From Prosapia bicincta (taxonomy: Eukaryota; Arthropoda; Insecta; Hemiptera; Cercopidae): a stretch of DNA of 64,000 nucleotides. The stretch spans positions 5,238,001 through 5,302,000 of the forward strand of contig JBAIZL010000376.1 of the NCBI GenBank assembly GCA_036971475.1. The letters run 5' to 3'. The translations under genes and the position numbers were made by a program. Below the pieces are notes generated by a model. That model was not told where the DNA came from. It made no database searches and saw nothing but the letters and a program-made list of their open reading frames with translations. Below, one piece after another: positions 11,898 to 21,671 of the stretch; the stretch's first letter is position 1, and every line of letters starts with the position of its first letter.

Positions 11898-12391
11898 GAA
11901 AACCTCCACAGCAATTGTTCGTAATGAAATAAAAGGTTATTAATTTTGACTTAGACTACACGATTATACAAGGGGAAAGACTATTTGGTCCCAGACTTAT
12001 GACGTGGACCACACTTACAAGACGGACTGACTTTACAAAACAAACTACAATGGGTGTCGTATATAACGACATCGCTTAATACGACGTGCCGGCTGTAACG
12101 ACGAAGATTCCCGGCCCCTTGATTCTGTAATATCCGTTCAATGCACGATTACATCGCCTATAACGACATCGGTTAAAACGACGGATCGGTTAAAACGACA
12201 CTCATTTCAGGTCCGTCGGAAAAAAAATCGAGTATAGCGGCGGAACATTCTATAATTCTCCGAACGGTAATCCTTTCGATGTAAACAAAGCTTTCTAAGA
12301 ATCGCGATCCCCAATCCAATCCCGTTCCACTACAAAAATGATCAGTTCGAACTATACAGCCGAAAGTGAAATACGTACGTACGTTCGTAAA

Positions 12392-13903
12392 ATGTCAAAA
12401 AGAAAATCTGCGTCACTGGAAGAAAAGTTTCACATTTGTTGCTGCCTGGAAAATGGTGAAACGTATAAACAGCTTTCTAAAGAACTCGGCGTTAGTCACA
12501 CTACAATATCCACCATCTGGTCCAAAAGGGAGATTATTAGAGCCTTAATTGAAAAGCGACATTCTATCAAGACGAAAAAAATTAAAACGGTGACACACGA
12601 AGGAATTGAAGTGCCGTTGTTGGAATGGTTTCGATTCCAGAGAAGCAAGAATATCCCTCTCTCAGGCCAAATTTTACAACAAAAAGCCACCGAGTTATGG
12701 AAAAGAATAAATCCAAACACCTCCGAGGAGATTTCTAAGGGTTGGATCCAGCGATTTTGCCAACAGCACAATATCGTTTTCAAGAAAATCTCCGGTGAGG
12801 CAGCTGGCGTTTCATCAAGTGTATGCAGCACATGGTTGCAAACAGTTTGGCCGACTATCCGTGAAGGTTACAAAGATGAAGACATCTTCAATGCAGACGA
12901 AACGGGACTGTTCTACAAATTAACACCGGATCGAACGTTGCATTTTAAAGGTGAAAAATGTAGTACAGGTAAATTTTCTAAAGATAGACTTACCGTTTTA
13001 GTTGCTGCTAATATGATGGGTTCAATTAAAAAGAAGCTTTTTGTCACCGAAAATCCAAAAATCCTCGTTGCTTCAAAGGGATTAAACATCTACCAGTGGA
13101 TTATGAAAGCAATAAAAAAGCCTGGATGACGTCTAACTTGTTCACACGGTTTCTGAAAGATTGGGACGCACAGTTGGCAAAGAAAAAACATAAAATTTTA
13201 TTGCTTATAGATAATTGTCCGTCTCACATACTCACCGAAATATTTAAATTTATTAAAATAGTGTTTTTGCCCCCAAATACAACCTCTGTCTTACAACCAA
13301 TGGACCAGGGGGTTATACAAAAAATAAAAACGAATTTCCGGAAGCAGGTGGTATTGAAATTGTTACAAGACACAGAAGAAAATCGTATGAGCAAAACCTC
13401 CGTACTGGATGCTATTTTAATGGTCCAAAAGCATGGAATGACGTTCCTGCGGAGACAATAATTAATTGTTATCACCATGCAGGATTCCAAACCGAAGATG
13501 AACGGAACATACAGCCTCCGGAACAAAACCTAACAGAATGGGTACAACAACTCACATTACCGTCATATATTAACCGGGACCTGATTCCAGACTATGACGT
13601 AATCGATAGCGAAATAACCACAGATTATGACATATCTGATGCAGAATTAATCAGATCTCACAGTGAAGAAAAGGCAACAATCGGCGAAGAAGAAGATGAT
13701 GAAGAGGTAGATGACGAATTACCTACTTTGGTTGAAGCAGTAAGGTATGTGGGGTTAATAAAAAAATTCGTTATTGTTAACGACCTTTGTACAAATTCTA
13801 TCCAGGAGGGGATCGACGTAATAGAAAAAAAACTTACCGAAACTTTTTACCAAAAAAATTGTAAAAAACAAACAACAATAACTGACTTTTTTAGTAGTAA
13901 ATA
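12392..13903 (+). pseudogene. pogo/Tigger transposase (frameshifted)
   Basis: Likely start MSKRKSASLEEKFHIC at 12392, a CENP-B-like N-terminal helix-turn-helix (YKQLSKELGVSHTTISTIW), a second HTH (LSGQILQQKATELW), then a DDD catalytic domain: FNADETGLFYK (about 12890), LLLIDNCPSH (about 13202) and PMDQGVIQK (about 13300). All three Asp are present. Frameshifts near 13070-13110 and 13430 break it. The acidic tail ends in TITDFFSSK at 13903, a PCNA-interaction-like ending known in pogo/Tigger proteins. In the family it cuts and pastes at TA sites. Confidence 0.85.
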
Positions 13904-14007
13904 AAATAATTTTGTTAAATATTTACGTACATAGTTTAATTTTAATTGTGTAACATTGAAATAAAATAATAAACCTGTTTTTTTTATTAAGTTAATTTAA
14001 ATTTTGT

Positions 14008-14676
14008 TTTATTATTCAGTCTAAAATTCTCCCCACTCCATATAAGAAAACACAATAAAAAAGACAGAGAAAAAAAGAAAATTTATATACAAAACTGAAG
14101 ACCCTACTACTAAAATATATTACATACTAAAATAAGCACTCAACGTTTAACTCGGAATGTTTGTTTCTGTTTGTGCCAAGTGTTTCGGAGATCGATAATG
14201 TAAACGGAGACATAGATAATACATATGTCACGTCCGAGACTATTTATAGCAGAGATAAGCTGACATTTGTTAACTACAATCTTATGTTGACACATTAGGT
14301 TTTTACGATGGTTGTTTTTTGCCGCATTAAATGGGTCAAACTAAAAAAAAACATTCAAATATAAAAGTTAAACCAAATTAAATCTGTTCATAAAACTACC
14401 TGGAATATTGTTACAGTTGAAGCATCAAAAGTTTAATTGGGATGGTCGGATTTAAAAACGACTCAGGCACAATATTCTCCAAACTCTTCTGAAGCATTGA
14501 CGTAAAAATAAAACCTTTATACAAACGCGTATCGACAGTAGAGAAGTTTCAATTAGCCTGGGAGTGAGCGTGCTGGTGAGCTCGCCATATCTAAGAAAAT
14601 AAGCTAGGAGCGTATCAGCACGCTCTCTGTACCTCGTAAGACTTTATTATTCAGTCTAAAATTCTCCCCACTCCAT
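14008..14676. repeat. 34-bp direct repeat bounding a 601-bp insert in Tigger
   Basis: The 34 bp at 14008-14041 recur exactly at 14643-14676 (core TCTAAAATTCTCCCCACTCC). The intervening 14042-14642 has no ORF and no clear terminal repeats. It may be an inserted element with an unusually long duplication, or a template-switching product. It lies after the transposase stop. Confidence 0.75.
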
Positions 14677-14764
14677 CTTGGTTAGTACTGGATATAACGA
14701 CGACCGGATATAGCGACCTAATTTTCATCCCCCTTGAAGGTCGTTATAGACGATATCCAGTGTA

Positions 14765-15363
14765 CTTTAAATTAAACGATGCACAATTAATAACAATTTA
14801 ACAAGCAAAAATGAACAATTTGCAACAAATACCTAAATGATGTTTATGAAAAGTACATGAGTGATAAATTATGTAATTAGGTATAAATCCTGTATGTAAA
14901 CTTCGTATGTAAAAAAGGGTAAGAGAATTTAAAGACAATGGTGTGCACCGAATGAATAAGAACACTATTGATGTGAGTAGATGTTATTTTGTATTAATAA
15001 AGTGAAAGTGTTTTAATGTAATTGAGCAAGGAATGAACATTGTGTAATGGTAGAAAGTGTTTATGTCAATATAAAATGTTTATGAATATAAAAGAAAAGG
15101 TTGATTATTGATTTATTTAAAAATTTTATTATTATTTTTTGTTTGGAAAGGATATTAAGTCCAAGAATTAATATTGTTTATGTTATGCTTCATGTCGAGT
15201 TAAGTTTGTTCTAATAATAGAATCAAATGGGTTTATGATATGTTTCCCAAAGAAAATAGTTTGATTGTTAACTTGAGAGTTGTTCGTAAATCGTTAAATT
15301 TAATAAAAATAATTAAAGGGAATGTGAAATAACACAATTTTTTTTCAAAAGGGGGGAAAAATA
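14765..15363 (+). other. Gypsy 3' untranslated region
   Basis: AT-rich sequence between the Tigger insertion and the right LTR, continuing the Gypsy element. No ORF. It ends in the polypurine tract. Confidence 0.6.
15346..15361 (+). promoter_or_regulatory. Gypsy polypurine tract
   Basis: Purine run AAAAGGGGGGAAAAA just before TGTAACAC at 15364, where plus-strand DNA synthesis is primed in LTR retrotransposons. Position and composition fit. Confidence 0.75.
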
Positions 15364-15603
15364 TGTAACACACTTCAGATGGTGTTACATATTAAAAAAA
15401 GGAAATTTCAGAAAACGAACAAGAATGTATTCAATAATGTAACAATAATAGAACTAGATCAAAAAATTGTGATTTGTTAGAAATAAATCAAATCTCTGGT
15501 TGGTAATGGCATCTGTAGGAAGAGTTTGAAAGTAAGATGCGAATCGAGATGTGCGGTAACTAGAACGTTTGCTTTGCTACCGACAGTTAACTCTCTCTCT
15601 CAA
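15364..15603 (+). repeat. Gypsy 3' LTR (truncated)
   Basis: Matches 5246-5464 with a few substitutions plus a short extra segment (AATCGAGAT near 15541). It stops at a CTCTCTCTCA run, where PLE-B sequence starts, so its right end is missing. Confidence 0.75.
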
Positions 15604-16182
15604 GATAAAATTATTGCACTCAGTGGTGGATAAAAGTATTTACAATAGTAATATATCAACTTCATAAAGTCAGTGCAACGGAAAAATAATGGACAACGTA
15701 AAATATCAAGATTTTAACACCTACCCAGGTAAACAATTCTACAGGAAATTCCTTAACCTCAAAATCGAACTCGAAAATTGTATCAACAAAATAAATTTTA
15801 ATAAACAATGCATTGCACTTAATATCACACCTAAATATGCTAAATTACACTTAAGAAATAAACAAAATACAATTATCAATAAAGCAACAAAAATAGCCGA
15901 ATTACACATAATTAAAGAAAACATTAAATCTGCCGACTATAAAAAAAGCCAAATCAACTTACAACTTTACACAACTAATTTAGAAATAATGAAAACATTT
16001 GATAATCTCACACCCATTATACACGAAAAAATACAACATATCAATGGTCAAGTGACCGAAAGGTGCCTCATCACAACAAGGTAAAATTATTGCACTCATT
16101 GGTGGATAAAAGTATTTACAATAGTAATATATTAACTTCATAAAGTCAGTGCAACCAAAAAATAATGTACAACGTAAAATAT

Positions 16183-16185
<3 letters not shown>
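15604..16185 (+). mobile_element. Penelope-like element, family B: third 5' portion
   Basis: Same block as 4310-5245. It contains an uninterrupted frame 15689-16084 (131 aa, MDNVKYQDFNTYPGKQFYRK start), the best preserved N-terminal piece of this family. It is followed by the start of a further tandem copy, which dissolves into a (TA)n tract at 16186. There is no RT or GIY-YIG domain here. Confidence 0.7.

Positions 16186-16241
<56 letters not shown>
16186..16241. repeat. (TA)n microsatellite
   Basis: Uninterrupted AT/TA run directly at the end of the PLE-B fragment. PLE fragments in this window repeatedly end in such tracts. Confidence 0.95.
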
Positions 16242-16245
<4 letters not shown>

Positions 16246-16534
16246 CTTGGTATATACCTCATTTGGTACCTAAGGAAGGGTTATGGCTTCAATTGCACAG
16301 GAAATCTACATGAAATAGTCAATCATAGTAATAAAGAGGAATTTATCTATTAAAATATTTTTATTAGTTCACACTCTCCTGATATATATCTTGTACAAAT
16401 TTTCAATCAGTAGTAAAATACATTTTTATTCATCCAATCATGTTCAAATAAATTTTTTTTAACCTGTAATGGATGAAACTGATGTTAACACAGTTTTTTC
16501 AAATATTTACTGAATAATTAAATTATTAAAATAT

Positions 16535-16622
16535 TTGGGGTCCAAGCCGGATTCGAAGTGACTATCTTCATGTTCAAAGTATAGTGCTTTTGACACTGAG
16601 CCAACCTTATCATAGCTAGAAA
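16535..16622 (-). repeat. tRNA-Gln-like SINE head or tRNA pseudogene
   Basis: The minus strand has an A-box-like TGGCTCAGTGTC, an anticodon-loop-like CTTTGAA (TTG anticodon, Gln) and a B-box-like CTTCGAATCC at tRNA spacing. The acceptor stem does not pair, so it is not a working tRNA. Probably the head of a tRNA-derived SINE. Confidence 0.5.
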
Positions 16623-17104
16623 TGTATTTCTCAAAGAAGTATATGAATATTTCTTTTGCTGCCATCTGGTTGTCATTGAAATCTCCATTATACCTTAAAC
16701 TGTTGCCATGGTCACCACCAATCATAAATAATGCTCAAGGATTACATAATTGAAAAGAATAAAATAAACAAACAAATTGGATTAACAGGATCGAACCTTG
16801 CTTCACAAACGGACAATACTAGAGGAAAGTAAAAAAAAAACTACAACAAAATACAAGCAAAAAAAAAAGAAAGTATATAAATAGTAACAAATAAAAATAA
16901 TAGTCAAACACCATACATAGAAAAAAAAGTGGAAAATTGCAAGGAAATTCGCTTTCTATTTTGCCACTTAATATTGTTATTCTGACATTTTTATATTAGT
17001 TGTAATTATGAAGTAAAAAAAAACTAAATCAAAAATTTTTTTTGACTTATGTAGGAAGTGACTGTAAAAGAAATTTTAAATTACTGGTTTAATAGGAAGT
17101 AAGA

Positions 17105-17373
17105 AAAAGATAGGGAAAATTAAGGTATTATTAAAGAAAGGGCAAAATAAGAAACTAGCAATAAAAATGGGGAAAATGAGGCATTGTGCAGAAAAGCTTG
17201 CATAGTACCTGAAAAGTCAACTATAGTAAAAAATAGGAGTTTATTTATTTACAGATAGTAGGAGAAAGATTGGGAAAATTAAGGTACTATTAAAGAAAGG
17301 GCAAAATAAGAACCTAGCTATAAAAGTGGGGCAAAATGAGGCATTGTGCGGAAAAGCTTGCATAGTACCTGAA
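17105..17373. repeat. Two-copy tandem duplication, period about 158 bp
   Basis: About 105 bp at 17105-17213 (core TTAAAGAAAGGGCAAAATAA) recurs at about 17263-17373 with several substitutions. Non-coding and intronic. Confidence 0.75.
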
Positions 17374-17534
17374 ATACTCTTCAGAAGGGCAACAAAATGT
17401 GACTACCCGCTACTAATAAAACTGTGTTTGCTGGAAATATTGGCTATTTGTAGCAGTCTACATACAGCATTACTTGCCATTATCCCAACAACTGGCATTA
17501 ATATCAAATAACTCAGCATATGTTTGATTATTAC

Positions 17535-17696
17535 CTGGTAAGGTGCATCCCCAGTATGAAGAGGAGTGTGTCTCATCAAAGCTCCTTTCTGTGTAAACAC
17601 TTTACCACAAACATGACAAGAGAAAGGATTGATTCCTTTATGCATTCCTACATGGACATCTAAGGCATGTTTACGTTTGTAAGACTGCCCACAGAT
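17535..17696 (-). CDS. C2H2 zinc-finger gene, exon with fingers 2-3
   Basis: A 162-nt minus-strand exon between acceptor TTGTATTTACAG and donor TACCAG/GTAATA, phase 0 at both ends. It completes the finger begun in exon 33182-33309 (..FICE joined to ICGQSYKRKHAL..HVGMH), carries a full finger CHVCGKVF..HTPLH, and ends in the linker HTGDAPYQ leading into exon 3016-3278. Splice phase and finger spacing together make these exons one gene. The flanking introns are about 14.3 and 15.5 kb, filled with transposons. Confidence 0.85.
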
Positions 17697-18451
17697 CTGT
17701 AAATACAACCAAGAAAATTATAATTTAAACAAGGACAAATGAAACTTGATGCAGATAAAAATATCGAGTGAGTATTATTTTCTTCCTATTCTGGATAGAA
17801 ATAAATAAAAGCTATCATTAATGGAAAAGTTTTTTTCTGACTTAATTTCTCTGTTCAAAGATGCACCAAATGACACACCAATGGTCAACAGTAGCTTATT
17901 TTTAATTATTTCAAGGAAGCATTGAATCATGGTGATAGTTATTTTGAATGCCAATGTTGCAATTAAGATCTATTTGAAAAGGGTCAAATCTATAAAAAAG
18001 TTAAACCTTCTAACATTAAAAATTGAATTTAATTTAAGTAAAGAGCACAAAAAAACTTTCATTTTTTTAAAAGGTAGAGGAGATAAATTGTAGTAAGCAC
18101 GTGTTAATAATTTAATATTTTTTGGAGTAGCTAAATTATCAACTGATTGGTTAAGGAAAAGAATCATCAATATATGAGATTAAAACTAAATCTCATTTTT
18201 CACTAGTTATACAAAAAAAAAAATTAGCTAAAAGTTGAGAGATTTTATATCAAAACTATTCCGCAATATAACTTAATTTGATGAGCCTATTTTTCTCAAA
18301 TTGTAACGTTTTTATAATTATTCAGTTTTTAAATTAATTTCACTTAATCCAGTTTTTCTTCCTGGCTGCCTTAAAATTTCATTATATGTCTGGAGTCCTT
18401 ATCACATATTGTGAATGGTTAAATATATGCTCCTGTATACTATATATAAAT
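17697..18451. other. Intronic DNA, nothing recognised
   Basis: AT-rich sequence of the 15.5-kb intron with no supported ORF, RNA gene or repeat boundary. Confidence 0.5.
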
Positions 18452-18679
18452 AACTAGCTCCCCATGGCAGCTTCGCCCACCCTTGTTCCAAATTGTCATT
18501 ATATATGTTAATTTAATAAAATTAAAAACAACTATTTAGCTTTTAAAATCAACATTTTGCAAAATCCTTACTTAGTGTGCGTGTGTTATGAACAAAATGT
18601 ACCTTGAAAATTTCAAATCTCTACTTTTTATAGTTCCGACTCTATGTTGATTCTCAGTCAGTCACTCAGGACAACTATT

Positions 18680-18681
<2 letters not shown>
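18452..18681 (-). mobile_element. Fragment of a dispersed non-LTR-like repeat
   Basis: The block begins ACTAGCTCCCCATGGCAGCT (minus strand reads GGGCGAAGCTGCCATGGGG) and ends at a (TA)n tract. This motif is recognisable as part of short retroelement tails common in arthropod genomes. No coding sequence. The assignment rests on remembered motif likeness only. Confidence 0.4.

Positions 18682-18738
<57 letters not shown>
18682..18738. repeat. (TA)n microsatellite, left border of PLE array
   Basis: Uninterrupted TA run immediately before the inverted PLE-A end. A second TA run closes the array at 31583. Confidence 0.95.
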
Positions 18739-18744
<6 letters not shown>

Positions 18745-18747
<3 letters not shown>

Positions 18748-18945
18748 AGTTCTAGTAGAGCTTAAAGCTTATTTAGGAATTTTTGGACTTGATAGGAGAC
18801 TGACAGACACCTAAGGGCAATAGTCCAAAACTGCAATCTCTTGGAAATAAGCACATATAAAACACATATAAAACACTTAATACACTTTTATTTGAAATAT
18901 TTCGATCAACATGATCTTCTTCAATCAAGAAAGAGAAAAAAAACG
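18745..18945 (-). repeat. Inverted copy of PLE-A 3' end at array left border
   Basis: About 200 bp equal to the reverse complement of the unit's 3' segment (for example 21380-21575), reading from TTAGTTCTAGTAGAGCTT to the Thr/Ile-coding junction near 18946. It places a 3'-end sequence in opposite orientation before truncated unit 1. Confidence 0.9.
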
Positions 18946-18948
18946 TGT

Positions 18949-20793
18949 ATTTCCGACCACGTACTTACAGAACATGAATTAGAAGTGCTATCAAAAGGCT
19001 TGTCATTCACACCATCTAAAGAAATAGACCAGTTCAAGTTGGGTACGGATGTCTTTAGCTTTGCCAGAAAACTGAGAATACAAAACTATATAGCCCATAC
19101 ACCAAATTTTAAAAAGGACACCAATATAAACGCTTGTCTGGCAAGGTTCAAGCCACCTTCTGATTGGGACCCTCCACCACTATCACCTGATCATCCTATT
19201 GAACTCTACATAAACTTCATAATGCAAAACATCACAGACAAATCATTCTTAAACGGCCTCAAAACCAAACCTAACCTTACCAAACTCGATAGAGCAGCAA
19301 TATATTCTCTAAAAAACAATAACACAATCATGATACTTCCAGCAGATAAAGGCTCAACCACGGTTGTCATGAACAAAGAGGACTACATAAAGGAGGCAAA
19401 CAAGCTATTGTCTGACAGCACAACATATAAGATCCTCACATACAACCCAACATCAGATTACAACAATTCTCTCTTGGAGTGGCTCAAATATACAGCTCCC
19501 AGAGAACAAATTTCGGAAGGATCCATAAAATTACTGTGCAATGGAAGACCCTCTACTTCTCAATTCTATATACTACCGAAAATCCATAAAAATATCGTAC
19601 CTCCACCTGGTAGGCCAATAATCGCTGGTTGTAATTCGGTCACGGAAAGAATCTCAGCTTTTCTGGATTCGTATATTCAACCTTTGGTAAAAAACCTTCC
19701 ATCTTACATTCAGGATACGAATCATTTCATAGACCGGCTGTCTCAAATACCCACACCTCTACTTCCTGAAACAATTTTGGTCACAATAGATGTTACCTCT
19801 CTTTACACAAACATCCCGCATGCACACGGTCTATCAGCTCTCGAAACTTTCCTCAACAAACGTTCAGACAACCCTTACCCTACTACACCTTTCCTAGTTC
19901 ACCTCGCCAAATTCATTCTTGAAAAGAATAATTTTCAATTTGAGGGAAAGAACTATTTGCAAATAAAAGGAACAGCAATGGGTACTAGGATGGCCCCGTC
20001 GTACGCAAACCAGTACATGGGTAATATCGAAACTGATTTCCTAAAAACTCAAACACACCAACCATTATGTTGGTACAGATATATAGACGATATATTTGTA
20101 ATTTGGACACAGGGAATCTCAACACTGGAAAGTTTTTTGAAGGGCTTATCACTATGCTCCACACTTCAATTCACCTGGGAGAAGTCTGCAGCAACAATCA
20201 CCTTCTTGGATGTAGATGTAACAATCAGAGATGGGAATATCTATACAGGTGTCCACATCAAACCGACGAACCATCTACAATACCTACATTTCAATAGCAA
20301 CCACTCCATGAATATAAAAAGGTTTATACCATACAGTCAGGCAATCAGGGGCAAGAGAATTTGTTCCAACGATATAGCATTGGAAGATTTTAATAGAAAG
20401 ACCTTACTAGCTTTCCAAAAAAGAGGATACCCTAAACAACTCGTTGAGGATCAAATCCGCTTGGCTCAGTCATCTGATGTACCCAGACCACCTATGGAGG
20501 ACAAACTGTCTTTAGTTACAGATTACCATTCAGGCCTAACGAAGCTGAACAAAATATTAAAGGATGGCTTCAAGATTCTTCAAGCTTCCGCCCACACCAA
20601 AGATCTTTTCTCAAATCCACCACATATTTGGTTCAGACAACCGTTCAATTTAAAAAGTATTTTAGTACATCCAAACTACCAGATCCAAGTACTGAAAAAC
20701 CGCCCAAAGTTCCTCACGGCTCCTTTCCGTGCAATAGACCAAGATGCAAGACATGTCCAATACACATCCCAACAAATAGTTTCCATAGCCTAG
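18949..20793 (+). pseudogene. PLE-A unit 1 reverse transcriptase (5'-truncated)
   Basis: Open frame to 20793. The upstream part of the frame (18841-18948) lies in the inverted repeat and is not real. RT motifs: MILPADKGSTTVVMNKEDY, LPKIHK, IDVTSLYTNIPH, GTAMGTRMAPSYAN, WYRYIDDIFVIW (YxDD box) and FLDVDVTI. The N-terminal about 210 residues are absent. The frame departs from the GIY-YIG frame at about 20680 through a single-base difference, replacing the natural C-terminus with an unrelated tail. Confidence 0.85.
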
Positions 20794-21140
20794 CAACCAA
20801 TGTGGACTTCAAGATTCAGGGTCATCATACTTGTACATCCAGTAATGTAATATACCAGTTACAATGTAAATTTTGCCCGGCACAGTACATAGGCCTTACC
20901 ACGGATAGTCTGAGCATCAGAATGAATGGCCACAGACATGTCGTTGGAACCATGAACATAGACAGGCCAACCGCTCAACACGATGCTAGTCACAACATCA
21001 TCTCTTTCAATGATTGCTATACCACCAAAATAATTAAAACCCTCCCCCCTGATTGCAACTCTTCAGAATTAAGAAGATGGGAGTTATCATACCAGTGGTA
21101 TACCAAATCTAGAGAGCCTCCTAACCTCAACATCAGATAA
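20628..21140 (+). pseudogene. PLE-A unit 1 GIY-YIG endonuclease domain (out of frame)
   Basis: Encodes a Cys-rich linker (CNRPRCKTCPIH) and the GIY-YIG core VIYQLQCKFC ... QYIGLTTDSLSIRMNGHR, with the conserved Arg. It is in a different frame from the RT because of the one-base loss near 20680. In PLEs this domain nicks target DNA. Translation as part of the RT polyprotein would need a frameshift. Confidence 0.85.
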
Positions 21141-21671
21141 AACTCCTTTTAACTTCCCCCTAACTTCTACCATTTTTAACAGCTCCATTACCTTCCTTCT
21201 GACAGACTTTTAATATCTAGTTTCAAGTAACCAATCTTTACACGATTCACATATAACAATTTCTACACATATCACATGTAGCACTATATCATAAACTATA
21301 AATCTGTGAATCTGTGACATTGGATGTTTATACACATCTGAGGTTCACTTCAATCTTTTGTTTTGTTTTTTCTCTTTTTTTCTCTTTCTTGACTGAAGAA
21401 GATTATGTTGATCGAAATATTTCAAATAAAAGTGTATTAAGTGTTTTATATGTGTTTTATATGTGCTTATTTCCAAGAGATTGCAGTTTTGGACTATTGC
21501 CCTTAGGTAAGTCTGTCAGTCTCCTATCAAGTCCAAAAATTCCTAAATAAGCTTTAAGCTCTACTAGAACTAACCTAAAAATATTTAACCTAAATGTTTT
21601 AACCTTTTCCTGCTCTTACTCTTATTCCTTTGTGTTATTTGTAATCTGTCCAACTGTCCTATCTTTTTAAT

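Larger units (their letters stand above)
12048..14764 (+). mobile_element. pogo/Tigger-type DNA transposon
   Basis: Terminal inverted repeats: left CAATGGGTGTCGTATATAAC and, read inward from the right end, CACTGGATATCGTCTATAAC, about 19 of 23 bases matching. TA dinucleotides flank both ends (12046-12047, 14765-14766), the Tc1/mariner-pogo target duplication. The left subterminal region carries many AACGAC repeats. It encodes one pogo-like transposase and contains a separate 600-bp insert (14042-14642). It sits in the 3' part of the Gypsy element, just past integrase. Confidence 0.85.
5246..15603 (+). mobile_element. Ty3/Gypsy-type LTR retrotransposon with nested insertions
   Basis: The element runs from a left LTR starting TGTAACAC (5246) to a matching LTR at 15364. 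It has gag, DTG protease, FVDD reverse transcriptase, RNase H and integrase in Gypsy order. A PLE fragment (8591-9032) and a Tigger transposon (12048-14764) sit inside it and are younger. The LTRs differ by a few substitutions and a short indel, and every gene carries stops or frameshifts, so it is long dead. It has no env-like gene. It lies within PLE-B sequence and within the large intron of the zinc-finger gene. Confidence 0.85.
16242..17534. other. Intronic DNA with SINE and short tandem duplication
   Basis: No coding content. It contains a tRNA-Gln-like SINE on the minus strand (16535-16622) and a two-copy duplication (17105-17373). A B-box-like GGTTCGATCCTG is also present on the minus strand near 16790, without a convincing partner A box. 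Confidence 0.5.

Noticed and set aside
18841..18948. N-terminus of the unit 1 PLE protein
   Set aside because: The sequence is the inverted copy of the unit's 3' end; homology to the other units starts at about 18949.
20067..20297. 76-aa frame repeated in each PLE unit
   Set aside because: Out-of-frame shadow of the RT YIDD region.
21314..21550. 78-aa frame repeated in each PLE unit
   Set aside because: It lies in the 3' untranslated terminal region and is kept only because the units are near-identical.
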